A stretch of 64,000 nucleotides of DNA from Oscillospiraceae bacterium (GCA_900770195.1 CAAGJI010000041.1:185348-249347); one strand, 5' to 3'; counted from the stretch's first letter, positions 1 through 8,056 are shown. Notes: generated by a model from the sequence alone, not told the origin. Made by a program: numbers and translations.

Positions 1-1268
1 CTTGGATTTTTGTTGTCACTTGACGTATTTTTATTATTTACTTTATTGTAATACTCATTTGCATCCTCCAATGACACACAAGTTCCTAAACCAATTTCAT
101 CAGTACGATTTTTTGCAAGAACATATGTTCTAAAATCGTAATTGTATATGTAGCCTTTCGTCGCCATTAAATAATCTACACTTTTTTCATCATATACCGT
201 AGAGGTTGTACTTGTTTTAAATTCATTTTCAGAGCTATATCGAATATAGTAATAATCTTTATCAGAATGTTCTTTCACATAGTCATCAAAATATAAACTA
301 TCATAATATTCTGATTTTTGATATTCGTCATAACTTAAAAGGCAAACGATTGTCGGTCTTAAAATTTCCATTATCATTTTTTCAGCATCATCATAGGAAA
401 TATATTCAGGTTTAGTGTCACTTGGTTCTAAATTTGCACTTAAATAATAACCGTGCTTAAAAGTACAATCTGAATAACCACAACCTGTATAATTATCAAC
501 ATATCCCTTGCGTGCCATGTAATAATCTAACGAATATGCCCTATCAATATAAATTCTGCCATCGTCGGAATCATTATCTTTATAAACAATTATATGAACA
601 TCATCACATTCTTGACTGCCAACATGACTCTTGTGTCCGCCTAAAGTGTTAATATCATCGTTATTTACATATGTGCTTTTCCCTATATATTCATTATCAT
701 AACTATTGTTGTAGTATTCACTTTGAATAAACTCTTCCGGACTTTCATAAACAGCAAGAATAGAAGGTTTATTAAAATATTTATAATCAAACGCTTCCGA
801 GCATAGCCATTCTGGTTTATCTTCCGAAGGTGTGATACCTTTTGTCAAATAGTAAGCTCCCCATCCATCTGAATACATATAACCATTCTTTACTGCTATA
901 TATTCATACTTGCTATTAGAACACTCAATAAATCTCTCACCATTGACGTCAACGACCCAGCCGTAACGGTAAGTATCATATTCACTTGAATCCATATAAT
1001 ATATATACTTATCCAAATCTTTGTATTCAGAATTTAAATATGTATCCGGGTCGCTGTATGTATCAAAGCAAGCGAGAATAGTCGCTTCATTAAAATAATA
1101 ATCTTTGTCATAGCAATCTGTCGCGGTAAGTAAGCCTTTCTTTTCAGTCGCCTCCGCTGTTTTATCTTCTGCGTTTGCATAAGATACTGTTCCCATACTT
1201 GCCAATGGAATACTTGCCGCCAAAGTTGCAAAGCCGAGTACCCCAGCTAAAATTTTTTTAATTTTCAT
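1..1268 (-). CDS. Secreted repeat protein, C-terminus cut by window edge
   Basis: Read from the minus strand, an open frame runs from ATG at 1268 off the left edge (about 422 codons). AAGGAG lies 8-9 bases before the ATG. The protein begins with a signal peptide (MKIKKILAGVLGFATLAAS, then a cut near SYANA). The mature part is rich in Tyr, Asp, Ser and Asn. It repeats a roughly 105-130 residue unit three times: a hydrophobic strand (ATILACF, PSILAVY, PTIVCLL), then SEY or SEYY, later a segment such as VKNGYMYS, ARKGYVDN or ATKGYIYN, then YYL or YVL, with the units joined by a TPSEDKPEW or EPSDTKPEY linker. I recognise no catalytic domain. It could be a surface-adhesion or matrix protein. The end of the protein, and any dockerin or anchor, lies outside the window. 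Confidence 0.8.
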   Translation of the reverse strand, partial: MKIKKILAGVLGFATLAASIPLASMGTVSYANAEDKTAEATEKKGLLTATDCYDKDYYFNEATILACFDTYSDPDTYLNSEYKDLDKYIYYMDSSEYDTYRYGWVVDVNGERFIECSNSKYEYIAVKNGYMYSDGWGAYYLTKGITPSEDKPEWLCSEAFDYKYFNKPSILAVYESPEEFIQSEYYNNSYDNEYIGKSTYVNNDDINTLGGHKSHVGSQECDDVHIIVYKDNDSDDGRIYIDRAYSLDYYMARKGYVDNYTGCGYSDCTFKHGYYLSANLEPSDTKPEYISYDDAEKMIMEILRPTIVCLLSYDEYQKSEYYDSLYFDDYVKEHSDKDYYYIRYSSENEFKTSTTSTVYDEKSVDYLMATKGYIYNYDFRTYVLAKNRTDEIGLGTCVSLEDANEYYNKVNNKNTSSDNKNP

Positions 1269-1318
1269 CTTCAATTCTCCTTATGTGTAATTTATTAAAA
1301 GTTAAATACTCTTTTTAA

Positions 1319-1352
1319 ATTATACCTCAAAAAAAAAAAAAAAAACGGTGAA
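1319..1352 (-). promoter_or_regulatory. Possible promoter with a 17-base homopolymer in the spacer
   Basis: On the minus strand a perfect TATAAT (1319-1324) sits about 50 bases before the ATG at 1268. Just upstream is an uninterrupted run of 17 T (A on the plus strand, 1329-1345), then TTCACC (1347-1352). The distance between the two hexamers is 22 bases, too long for a normal promoter, so the -35 assignment is weak. The tract length would set the spacing if this is the promoter. Confidence 0.4.
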
Positions 1353-1389
1353 CCAAAACTTAATTTATTATTAATTTTAAAAAAATATT

Positions 1390-1408
1390 GGAACTGAAAG
1401 CCAGTTCC
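1390..1408 (-). terminator. Hairpin followed by T run
   Basis: GGAACTG and CAGTTCC form a 7-bp stem around a 5-base loop. On the minus strand it is followed by a T-rich stretch (1370-1389), so it can end transcripts of the lipoprotein and gene remnant. Confidence 0.6.
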
Positions 1409-1418
1409 GATAAGATTA

Positions 1419-1679
1419 TTAAATAAATTCTATTTTAAGCTTTTTTCACATTGCTGCTGCAAGTCTTTGCAACGTTTTTAATGAAGGATTTGCATTTACA
1501 TTTTCAGGTCTACTTATATCTCCCTGTACTATTCCTGATTTTTTGGAAAGTTGTTCAAGTGTTGCAGGATTAAGAAAAGATGCAGGCTTATTTTTCATAT
1601 CAGCACACAAATTATACCACTGACTCGTCAATTCGTTTTCAGGTAAATATATTTTGTTAAAAAATTTGACATCAATCAA
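1419..1679 (-). pseudogene. Remnant: TrpB-like N-terminus fused to XRE regulator C-terminus, with in-frame stop
   Basis: The frame opens at a TTG (1679) that overlaps the lipoprotein stop; I see no good ribosome binding site. Residues 8-40 (KIYLPENE, QWYNLCADMKNKP, LNPAT) read like the start of the TrpB2-type PLP enzymes. From LEQLSKKSGI onward it reads like the second half of an XRE helix-turn-helix (GIVQGDISRPEN, NPSLKTLQRLAAAM). A TGA follows at 1446-1448. Beyond it the same frame continues KKLKIEFI and stops at 1419, which matches the usual XRE ending (GMKLKIEF-like), so the TGA probably replaced a glycine codon. I infer a deletion fusion of two unrelated genes that then decayed. Translation of this fragment is doubtful. 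Confidence 0.6.
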
Positions 1680-2691
1680 ATTTTACAGCCGCATATCCGC
1701 CTAACACATATGGAACTTCAAAATAAACACAAATTTTTCCATCTTCATCGATATAAAAATATTTTGTTTCATTCATATATAAAGATACATCTTCCGCTGA
1801 TTCAAACATTGAAACATCAAGTATATCATCAAGTGTAATTTCATCTGAAACACTTTCACAATCTTTCTTATTAAAGAAATTTTCAGCTGATAAATTTACG
1901 TCAATTTTATTCGCAAGAGAAATTTCCTCACCGCTTTGCATATCAATATTATAACATAAAACAACAGAATAAGGATGTGCTGCACCCATACTGTAAACAT
2001 CACCTTTTCCCACTATTGAAAGCGTGTTGTCATCCATATATTTAATTTCAAAATTGAATGAAACGTTGTCAGGTGTATCAGCATCATCAATTATACTCTG
2101 AACATTGCTTTTAAATTCCGCATTGTATTTTTCCTGTGCATCTTCCTGTTTCCAACCGCTTATAACAGGATATAAAACATTTGTATTTTCTATTGTTTCA
2201 AAATTCACGCTGTATGAAGAGGATTTATTTTCAGATTCTTCCTCAATTTCTTTTTCCTTTTCATTTACAAGCTGATATGTTTTATTTGTAGCTGAATCTG
2301 TCAATGTCAAAGATTTTTCAGAATTAAAAAGCATAATATAAGATGTTTTTGTGTTGTCATCATACTTCAGTTCAAGTATAGGATAACCATCTGAACCTGT
2401 AACAGAATACGTTCCCTTTTTCTCATCATCTTTAGTTTTTGCTGTAAAATTCATATCTTCACTAAAATAATATGTAATTGATGACATTTTATCAATCCAG
2501 CAATCTTTTTTCAAAAGTGATATCTGATACGAACCATCAAATCCTGCTTCTTCTGTTGATGTTACTTCATTTGAATCAATTGTTTGTATTTCAGCATCTT
2601 TTTTATCTTCATTTTTATTTCCGCAGGCTGAAAACATTGCAAAAGACAAAGCAAAAACCGCTGCTGTTAATTTCAAATATCTTCTTTTCAT
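1672..2691 (-). CDS. Lipoprotein with DUF3298/RsiV-like domain
   Basis: Start chosen at 2691 (MKRRYLKL) because GAAAGG lies 8 bases upstream; the open frame extends further but has no such signal. The N-terminus is a lipoprotein signal with lipobox FSAC, then an acidic spacer. Residues about 40-150 form a small domain on their own (GSYQISLLKKDCWIDKM onward). The C-terminal half has the DUF4163/DUF3298 arrangement: YPVISGW, an amphipathic segment, then GAAHPYSVVLCYN and the stretch SGEEISL. That fold is shared with RsiV anti-sigma factors and PdaC-like proteins, which act outside the membrane. No partner sigma factor is adjacent, so a specific role cannot be given. It follows the VanY-like gene by 58 bases and may be co-transcribed. 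Confidence 0.75.
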   Translation of the reverse strand: MKRRYLKLTAAVFALSFAMFSACGNKNEDKKDAEIQTIDSNEVTSTEEAGFDGSYQISLLKKDCWIDKMSSITYYFSEDMNFTAKTKDDEKKGTYSVTGSDGYPILELKYDDNTKTSYIMLFNSEKSLTLTDSATNKTYQLVNEKEKEIEEESENKSSSYSVNFETIENTNVLYPVISGWKQEDAQEKYNAEFKSNVQSIIDDADTPDNVSFNFEIKYMDDNTLSIVGKGDVYSMGAAHPYSVVLCYNIDMQSGEEISLANKIDVNLSAENFFNKKDCESVSDEITLDDILDVSMFESAEDVSLYMNETKYFYIDEDGKICVYFEVPYVLGGYAAVKFD

Positions 2692-2749
2692 TTTATTTGC
2701 CTTTCTAAAATTAAACGGCTGACATAAATTCAGCCGTTTTCTGTATTTT

Positions 2750-3721
2750 TTACTGATTAAGATTATCAATCAGAACTATTTCTATGAATCCGTCAATATT
2801 ATTTCCGGAAATATAATATTCATTGCTTTTCGGAACAACAACATCTGTGCTGTCACCCTGACTTTGAATATAAAAAATTTCATATGAATGCTGATTTGCT
2901 TCAAAACAATAAGGCGACTCATATGTGTAATCTTTCAAAAATTCAAGATATTCTTCAAGATTTTTTCCAAGTTCTGTCATAGCTGCTGCATTTGCTTTTC
3001 CCACATATCTTATATGATAAGGCTGACTTCCTGCAACAAATCCATATTTATAGCAATTATTATCAAGCCATTCAGCAACTTCATCACTTATTGCAACAGC
3101 ACCTGCACCATCTGCTTTAAGTGCAATATCAACAGAATATCCTGACGCTCTTTCGGGAATAATTTCCGTATAAAGCGGATATGCTGATGTGTCTGTGTTT
3201 GATGTGTTGTAGACAAAAAAGCGTTTGTCACTATTAAAATTATCGTTGTATGCTTTTGCAAGCTCGCTTATTCCTGAAGCAATTTTCTTTTGAAATGACA
3301 AACTGTAGGTTGATACCCAATAACCGTTTATTTCTTCCTGATTATAATCGGTAAAATCGCTTGTATCACCTGTATACGGATGTTCCTCGTCTACAAGTAC
3401 AAGGTCGCCATTGTGCATATCGTCAGATGTTAAAACCTTTTTTGTAAAGGAATCTGCCGGCAAATAATTCGCATTGCTGTCGGGATTGTCGTTTATATTT
3501 TCAACGGAAATATCTTCCTTGCTTTCCTCCGTTTCCACCAATGCTGAACCTATCACATCATCATGTTTTATTTCAGAACTGTTGAATTTTCGGAGAAAAC
3601 TATGATACGGAGCGTTCAGAAACACAAGTAAACTTATAGCCAAAAGAATGCCAAAGCCAAACCAAAATCTTTTTGAAAGCCTAGGTCTTTCTGAACGAAA
3701 TTTTCTTTTTTCTGCGTTCAT
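2750..3721 (-). CDS. VanY-family (M15B) protein that has lost catalytic residues
   Basis: A 323-residue protein with a positively charged N-terminus, one membrane segment (about 18-36) and an extracytoplasmic domain. The C-terminal half follows the D-Ala-D-Ala carboxypeptidase VanY pattern: EEINGYWVS, ASGYSVDIA, WLDNNCYKYGF, PYHIRYVG and EEYLEFL. Key positions differ. The first zinc-ligand His of the SEHQTG motif is Arg191, and the catalytic Glu of EPWHIRYVG is Gln233. Asp198 and His236 remain. Compare the gene at 23748, where every residue is present. It is therefore probably a non-catalytic muropeptide-binding or regulatory relative. It lies just downstream of the PBP5-type carboxypeptidase gene on the same strand (78-base gap). 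Confidence 0.8.
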   Translation of the reverse strand: MNAEKRKFRSERPRLSKRFWFGFGILLAISLLVFLNAPYHSFLRKFNSSEIKHDDVIGSALVETEESKEDISVENINDNPDSNANYLPADSFTKKVLTSDDMHNGDLVLVDEEHPYTGDTSDFTDYNQEEINGYWVSTYSLSFQKKIASGISELAKAYNDNFNSDKRFFVYNTSNTDTSAYPLYTEIIPERASGYSVDIALKADGAGAVAISDEVAEWLDNNCYKYGFVAGSQPYHIRYVGKANAAAMTELGKNLEEYLEFLKDYTYESPYCFEANQHSYEIFYIQSQGDSTDVVVPKSNEYYISGNNIDGFIEIVLIDNLNQ

Positions 3722-3799
3722 TCTTGTCTCCCAATAATTCTAATGCGTTTGACGCATATCTTTACGTTTTGTTTGTTGTTTTTCTTTTTATTATGTTCT

Positions 3800-5119
3800 T
3801 TATGCAGCTGATTCAACAGGAGAATTTATATCTTTTTTCTGGTTATTCGCCTGTTCGCCATCATTTTCAGCAGGTGCAGCTTCTCCACCCTGTTCTTCCG
3901 GTGCAGGAGCCTGTGTTTCAGGCTGTGCAGGAGCTTCTGTCTGCTCTGGCTGCTGTACGTCTTCTGCATTATCTGCGTCGCCGGCATCACCTGCATTGTC
4001 TTCTGCCGCCTGCTGCTGTGTTGCAGGAGCCTGTGTAGGCGGTTCTGTAGGTGGTTCAGTTGTTGTTGGTGAATAATATCCGCCATCTATTGTACCATAG
4101 ATATTAAGCGTGTCATATACTGCACCTTTTCTGCCCTGAGATTTGGCAGCTACACAAACATAACCTTTTCCTTCGCCATCTTCTGCGTAACTTAAAAGAC
4201 AATAACCTGCTTCGTCTGTGAAACCTGTTTTACCTGCAACAATTGTCATACCCTCAACTTCATTTCCATACATTTTTTCAAATGTTGTGCTTTCAAGCTG
4301 AATTCCGTCAGGATGCTGGTCAGTTGAAGAAGTTGTATACTGATATGTTGAAAGAATTGTTTTAAGCTGTTCATTCTGCATAGCATATTCCATCATCATA
4401 GCAAGGTCTGTTGCAGTTGTATAATGGTTTTCGTCCTGAAGGCCCGTACAATTGTTAAAATGAGTATTAACAAGTCCGAGTTCCTGTGCTTTCTGGTTCA
4501 TAAGTGCAACAAAATCGTTTTCTGAACCTGAAACGAGAATTGCAAGAGCTGTTGTTGCTTCCGCACCGCTTGAAAGTCCGCAGCCATAAAGCAAATCTTT
4601 TACAGTAACTTCTTCACCGTCTAAAAATCCTGCAAGTGATGCACCTTCCACTTTAAGCGGATCAAGTATATCAGATGTCATTGTGAAAGTTATACTCGGA
4701 TCTGAAAGATGCTCAAGTGCAACAATCATTGTCATTATCTTTGACATAGATGCAGGGTAAAGCTTTGTATCGGGATTTCTTTCTGCAATTATCTGGTTTG
4801 TACTTAAATCAACAAGTACAGCATAGTTTGCAAGTATAAGGCTGTCGTCAAGTTCCTTTACTTCTGGACTTACAGTCGGATAAACAAGTGCGGCATTCTG
4901 GTTTGCATCTTCTTTTGGAGCACCACTTTCGACAGGAAGTACTGTTTCATATGTTGCTTCAGGAATTTCAGCAATTCCCTGAACCGATTTGTCAGCATTT
5001 GATTTAAGTTTACTTATCGAACCCGAAAGTGCAATACTTAAAGCTGCCACGCCGATTATGCAGACTGACAAAGCCACATGAAGCGGCTTAACATTGCCTG
5101 ATTTGTATTCTTTGTTCAT
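3800..5119 (-). CDS. dacF: Serine D-Ala-D-Ala carboxypeptidase (PBP5/DacF type, S11)
   Basis: The enzyme trims the terminal D-Ala from peptidoglycan stem peptides outside the membrane. The N-terminal hydrophobic segment (LHVALSVCIIGVAALSIAL) is a signal or anchor. Active-site motifs: ASMSKIMT with Ser124 and Lys127, SSGAEAT at the SxN position (Ala where many family members have Asn), and AGKTGFT. The last 90 or so residues are a Pro/Gln/Glu/Ala/Thr-rich tail with no amphipathic anchor that I can see. I start at M4 (5119) because AAAGGA sits 10 bases before it and only about 1 base before the upstream ATG at 5128. A TTGACA-17-TAAAAT promoter precedes it. Confidence 0.9.
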   Translation of the reverse strand: MNKEYKSGNVKPLHVALSVCIIGVAALSIALSGSISKLKSNADKSVQGIAEIPEATYETVLPVESGAPKEDANQNAALVYPTVSPEVKELDDSLILANYAVLVDLSTNQIIAERNPDTKLYPASMSKIMTMIVALEHLSDPSITFTMTSDILDPLKVEGASLAGFLDGEEVTVKDLLYGCGLSSGAEATTALAILVSGSENDFVALMNQKAQELGLVNTHFNNCTGLQDENHYTTATDLAMMMEYAMQNEQLKTILSTYQYTTSSTDQHPDGIQLESTTFEKMYGNEVEGMTIVAGKTGFTDEAGYCLLSYAEDGEGKGYVCVAAKSQGRKGAVYDTLNIYGTIDGGYYSPTTTEPPTEPPTQAPATQQQAAEDNAGDAGDADNAEDVQQPEQTEAPAQPETQAPAPEEQGGEAAPAENDGEQANNQKKDINSPVESAA

Positions 5120-5173
5120 TTCACACATGTCCTTTCAAACACATTCTTCTATTTCTATTTTTTTGTACCTTTC

Positions 5174-5202
5174 ATTTTATTACATTTTCTTAATTTTGTC
5201 AA
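5174..5202 (-). promoter_or_regulatory. Promoter of the dacF-type gene
   Basis: Minus strand: TTGACA (5197-5202), 17-base spacer, TAAAAT (5174-5179), about 55 bases before the chosen start. Confidence 0.7.
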
Positions 5203-5308
5203 TAGTTTTTACTAAATTTCTGTAATTAAAAATCCGTTTATGTGATTAGGTGACAAAAAAAGGCGTTTAAAACTGTCGTTTATGTCAGAAATAAATGATA
5301 AACTTCTA

Positions 5309-5345
5309 TAATGAGAAATTAGAAATGAGTAATTAAGAATTAAAG
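5309..5345. repeat. Short AT-rich dispersed repeat fragment
   Basis: The stretch beginning taatgagaaattagaa and ending gtaattaagaattaa consists of near-repeats of a short AGAAATnAG / GAATTAA unit. A similar stretch lies at 32302-32333. Both are intergenic. Confidence 0.4.
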
Positions 5346-5354
5346 TTTTTCATT

Positions 5355-5384
5355 AAAAAAGCCTCCCACAGGAGACTTTTTTAT
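5355..5384 (-). terminator. Terminator after glgA
   Basis: An A/T-flanked stem (GTCTCC with GGAGGC, read on the minus strand) ends in a run of T just past the glgA stop. The flanking A and T runs make it bidirectional. Confidence 0.85.
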
Positions 5385-5404
5385 TTTTATTTGCAAGATA
5401 AAAA

Positions 5405-6892
5405 TCAATATGTGAGCCAGTTGTACATACCTTCGTACTGAAGTGCTGAGGCATTCCATGAAAAGTCTTTCTGCATACCTCTTTTAACCATTTCATCCCA
5501 CTTTTCAGGTGTATCAAAATATACCTGCTTTGCATAATTCACAACAGAAAGCATATCTTCCGCATTATAATTTGTAAATGTGAAACCTGTTCCTGTATTT
5601 GAATATTCGTTGTACGGTTCAACTGTATCCTTTAATCCGCCTGTTTCACGAACAAGAGGAAGTGTGCCGTACCTTAAAGAAATAAGCTGTGTAAGACCGC
5701 AAGGTTCAAAACGTGAAGGAACCATCATAAGGTCTGCTGCTGCATAAAGCTTATGTGCAAGCGGATCTGAATAACAGATATTTGCTGAAAATCTGTCAGG
5801 ATATTTTCCCTGATAATAACGGAACATATCTTCGTATTTCTGTTCACCTGTACCGATAACAACAAACTGTGTGTATGGATCCGTAAGTCTGTCTGCAACC
5901 CAATTTACAAGGTCAAGACCTTTCTGGTCTGTAAGTCTTGAAATGATACCTATCATAAATTTGTTTTTATCCTGCGGAAGTCCAAGCTGTTTCTGAAGTT
6001 CAAGTTTGTTTTTGTTTTTCATCTGTCTGAAATTGTTTACATTATATCTGAAATCAATTTTCTGGTCTGATTCGGGATTATAAATCTGGTAATCAATACC
6101 ATTTACAATCCCCCTGAGTGAAAAACTTCTCGCTCTTAAAAGTCCGTCAAGCTGTTCGCCATATTCAGGAGTTTTTATTTCTTCTGCATATGTTTCACTT
6201 ACTGTTGTAATGTAGTCAGCGTAAACAAGTCCGCCTTTTAACATATTCGCATCTCTCTTAAATTCAAGTTTATCAGGAGTGAACATATAGTCAGGAAGAT
6301 CTGTATAGAACTGAATTGCTTCCTTATCCCAGATACCCTGAAATTTAAGGTTGTGTATTGTCATTATTGATTTTGTACCATTGTAAAACGGATGTGTCGC
6401 AAAAGTTGTGTGCAGAAAAACAGGAATAAAACCTGTCTGCCAGTCATGGCAATGAATTATATCAGGATGGAATCCTATAACAGGCATTGCTGCAAGAACT
6501 GCTTTGCAGAAAAAAGTATATCTTTCAATATCCCATCTTAAATCGCTTGTATAAGGTGATTTTCCATCGCATTTAAAGAAATATTCATTATCTATAAAGT
6601 AAAATATAACTCCGCCATATTCATATTCCATAATACCAACGTGCTGTGAGTTACCATGGTTTGATGTATAATCCATATAGAAACACTGTTTAAATCTGAA
6701 TTCATTCTTGTATTTTTCAGGAATATTTGTGTAGTAAGGAATAATAACTCTGACATCAAACTGCTTTTTGTTCAGATACTTAGGAAGTGCACCGACAACA
6801 TCAGCAAGACCTCCTGTTTTTATAAACGGAACACATTCCGAAGCCGCAAATAATATATTTTTCATTTTAAATTTTGCTGTGCTGCAAAACAC
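5405..6892 (-). CDS. glgA: Glycogen synthase (ADP-glucose type, GT5)
   Basis: Transfers glucose from ADP-glucose to the growing alpha-1,4-glucan. Family signatures: the N-terminal FAASECVPFIKTGGLADVVGALP, with the KTGGL loop that binds ADP-glucose, then HCHDWQTGF, GIVNGIDYQIYNP and the C-terminal lobe SRFEPCGLTQL with ETGGLKDTV. Length is normal (about 480-495). Start: a GTG at 6892 follows AAGGAGG at close spacing. The conserved family start (MKNILF, ATG at 6865) has no ribosome binding site of its own, so the GTG start, with nine extra residues, is favoured. No other glg synthesis genes adjoin; glgP lies 34 kb away. Confidence 0.95.
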   Translation of the reverse strand: MFCSTAKFKMKNILFAASECVPFIKTGGLADVVGALPKYLNKKQFDVRVIIPYYTNIPEKYKNEFRFKQCFYMDYTSNHGNSQHVGIMEYEYGGVIFYFIDNEYFFKCDGKSPYTSDLRWDIERYTFFCKAVLAAMPVIGFHPDIIHCHDWQTGFIPVFLHTTFATHPFYNGTKSIMTIHNLKFQGIWDKEAIQFYTDLPDYMFTPDKLEFKRDANMLKGGLVYADYITTVSETYAEEIKTPEYGEQLDGLLRARSFSLRGIVNGIDYQIYNPESDQKIDFRYNVNNFRQMKNKNKLELQKQLGLPQDKNKFMIGIISRLTDQKGLDLVNWVADRLTDPYTQFVVIGTGEQKYEDMFRYYQGKYPDRFSANICYSDPLAHKLYAAADLMMVPSRFEPCGLTQLISLRYGTLPLVRETGGLKDTVEPYNEYSNTGTGFTFTNYNAEDMLSVVNYAKQVYFDTPEKWDEMVKRGMQKDFSWNASALQYEGMYNWLTY

Positions 6893-6979
6893 AGCTCCTC
6901 CTTTTTATCATTGTTACAAAATTATACTTCGTCTTTAAAAAATTCAGATAGGGAATCACTCAGATTTCCCCTTATGTAT

Positions 6980-7008
6980 ATTGTAACTTATTTTTTAAAA
7001 AATGTCAA
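6980..7008 (-). promoter_or_regulatory. glgA promoter
   Basis: Minus strand TTGACA (7003-7008), 17-base spacer, TACAAT (6980-6985). The leader to the GTG start is about 80 bases. Confidence 0.75.
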
Positions 7009-7112
7009 TCAAATAAAAAAAAAAAGTGAAGTTATACATAATCAAGGGCGTGAATTATACATTTTTCACAAAAAGAAATTAGCTTGCAAATTTATATTGT
7101 TAATAATAAGAG

Positions 7113-7141
7113 TTGACATTTCAAAAAAAAAGAGTTATAAT
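7113..7141 (+). promoter_or_regulatory. Consensus promoter for the small dockerin-like gene
   Basis: Perfect TTGACA (7113-7118), 17-base spacer, perfect TATAAT (7136-7141). This is one of the strongest promoters in the window by sequence. Confidence 0.85.
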
Positions 7142-7149
7142 ATAACACG

Positions 7150-7259
7150 TAGACGGATAACATAATATGCTGTTTATAGGGCAAAATTTGTTATTTAAGG
7201 AAATGGCAGGGATGCCAAATAAATTCAAATGAATATTTGAGGAAAGAGGAATTTCAATT
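7150..7259 (+). promoter_or_regulatory. Structured 5' leader of the small dockerin-like gene
   Basis: The leader of about 110 bases can fold. TTATTT and AAATAA close an internal loop and a GGCA-GGGA-TGCC hairpin whose GGGA loop fits the GNRA class. A second hairpin follows, CAAAT-GAAT-ATTTG, ending just before AAAGAGG, the ribosome binding region. I could not match it to a known riboswitch class. Confidence 0.35.
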
Positions 7260-8039
7260 ATGAACAAAAAATTCACAAAAATTGCTGCCTTTGCTTCTGC
7301 ATTGGTACTTACATTATCAGCAACAAGCGTTGCATACGCAGCAGAAAACGGTAACTCAACAGAAACAACAGCAAGCACAGATGCAACAGCTATGAAGGAA
7401 AGCACATCTGACAATGCTAAGGCTTTAAAAATTGTAGAATATGGTGACCTTGTTAAAGACGGAAAAGTTGATACTAAAGATGCCATTAAAGTATTGCAGT
7501 TCTACGCAGAAAAGATTGTAAACAAAGAACTTACTATCGACAAGTTCCTTTCAGGAGATTCAAAGGAAACTACTGAAAGTACAGAAGCTGCAACAACAAC
7601 TGTAGCTACAACAGCTGACACTAAGACAACTACAACAGTTGAAGCAACTGAAGCTACAACAGCTACATCTGCTGTAACTACAAGCGTAAGCACAGCAGCA
7701 TCTACAGACGTAAGCACAGCAGCATCTACAGACGTAAGCACAGCAGCATCTACAGACGCAAGCACAGAAGCTGCAACTGAAATTACATACTCAATCGGTG
7801 ATGTTAACGGTGATGGTAATGTTGATACAAAGGATGCTATTTTAATTCTTCAGTACTATGCAGACAGCATTCTTCATGAAGGTGAAACAACAACTACAAC
7901 AGCTGCAACAGAATCAACAGAAGTTGCTACAACAGCTGTAACAACAGTTGCTAAGGTTACAACAACTGCTAAATCTACAACAGTTGCTGCTACAACAACT
8001 GCTAAAGCTACAGAAGCTGCTACAACAGAAGCTAAGTAA
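7260..8039 (+). CDS. Small secreted Thr-rich protein with two separated dockerin-like calcium repeats
   Basis: A 259-residue protein: signal peptide (cleavage after VAYA), then two single EF-hand-like dockerin segments. The first, near residues 60-85, is YGDLVKDGKVDTKDAIKVL. The second, near residues 178-200, is IGDVNGDGNVDTKDAILIL. They are separated by a 90-residue Thr/Ser/Ala linker that includes three copies of an STAASTDV octapeptide; a second Thr-rich tail follows. A normal dockerin has the two repeats next to each other. The first repeat also lacks one acidic ligand (DLVKDGK against DVNGDGN). No catalytic domain exists. It may be a structural spacer, a decoy or a cell-surface component. 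The promoter and ribosome binding site are strong, so high expression is likely. Confidence 0.8.
   Translation: MNKKFTKIAAFASALVLTLSATSVAYAAENGNSTETTASTDATAMKESTSDNAKALKIVEYGDLVKDGKVDTKDAIKVLQFYAEKIVNKELTIDKFLSGDSKETTESTEAATTTVATTADTKTTTTVEATEATTATSAVTTSVSTAASTDVSTAASTDVSTAASTDASTEAATEITYSIGDVNGDGNVDTKDAILILQYYADSILHEGETTTTTAATESTEVATTAVTTVAKVTTTAKSTTVAATTTAKATEAATTEAK
7689..7760 (+). repeat. Three tandem 24-bp units inside the Thr-rich linker
   Basis: The unit begins AGCACAGCAGCATC and is repeated three times with a single change in the last copy. It is in frame, so copy number can change linker length without a frameshift. Confidence 0.9.
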
Positions 8040-8056
8040 TTTCTGAAAATATTTTA

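Larger units (their letters stand above)
6893..7259. promoter_or_regulatory. Divergent intergenic region between glgA and the dockerin-like gene
   Basis: This 367-base gap holds two outward promoters (6980-7008 minus, 7113-7141 plus) and two transcribed leaders. The glgA leader contains a hairpin (GGGGAAATC with GATTCCC, 6951-6975 region) between its promoter and start codon. The plus-strand leader is listed separately. No short gene was seen. Confidence 0.6.

Noticed and set aside
7150..7259. Cyclic-di-GMP riboswitch suggested by GGGCAAA near the start
   Set aside because: The rest of the class I aptamer (tetraloop receptor, GCAAAGCC strand) is missing.
7502..7765. Minus-strand open frame of Val/Ser repeats
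   Set aside because: It is the antisense of the Thr-rich linker repeats in the 7260 gene; composition is an artefact.
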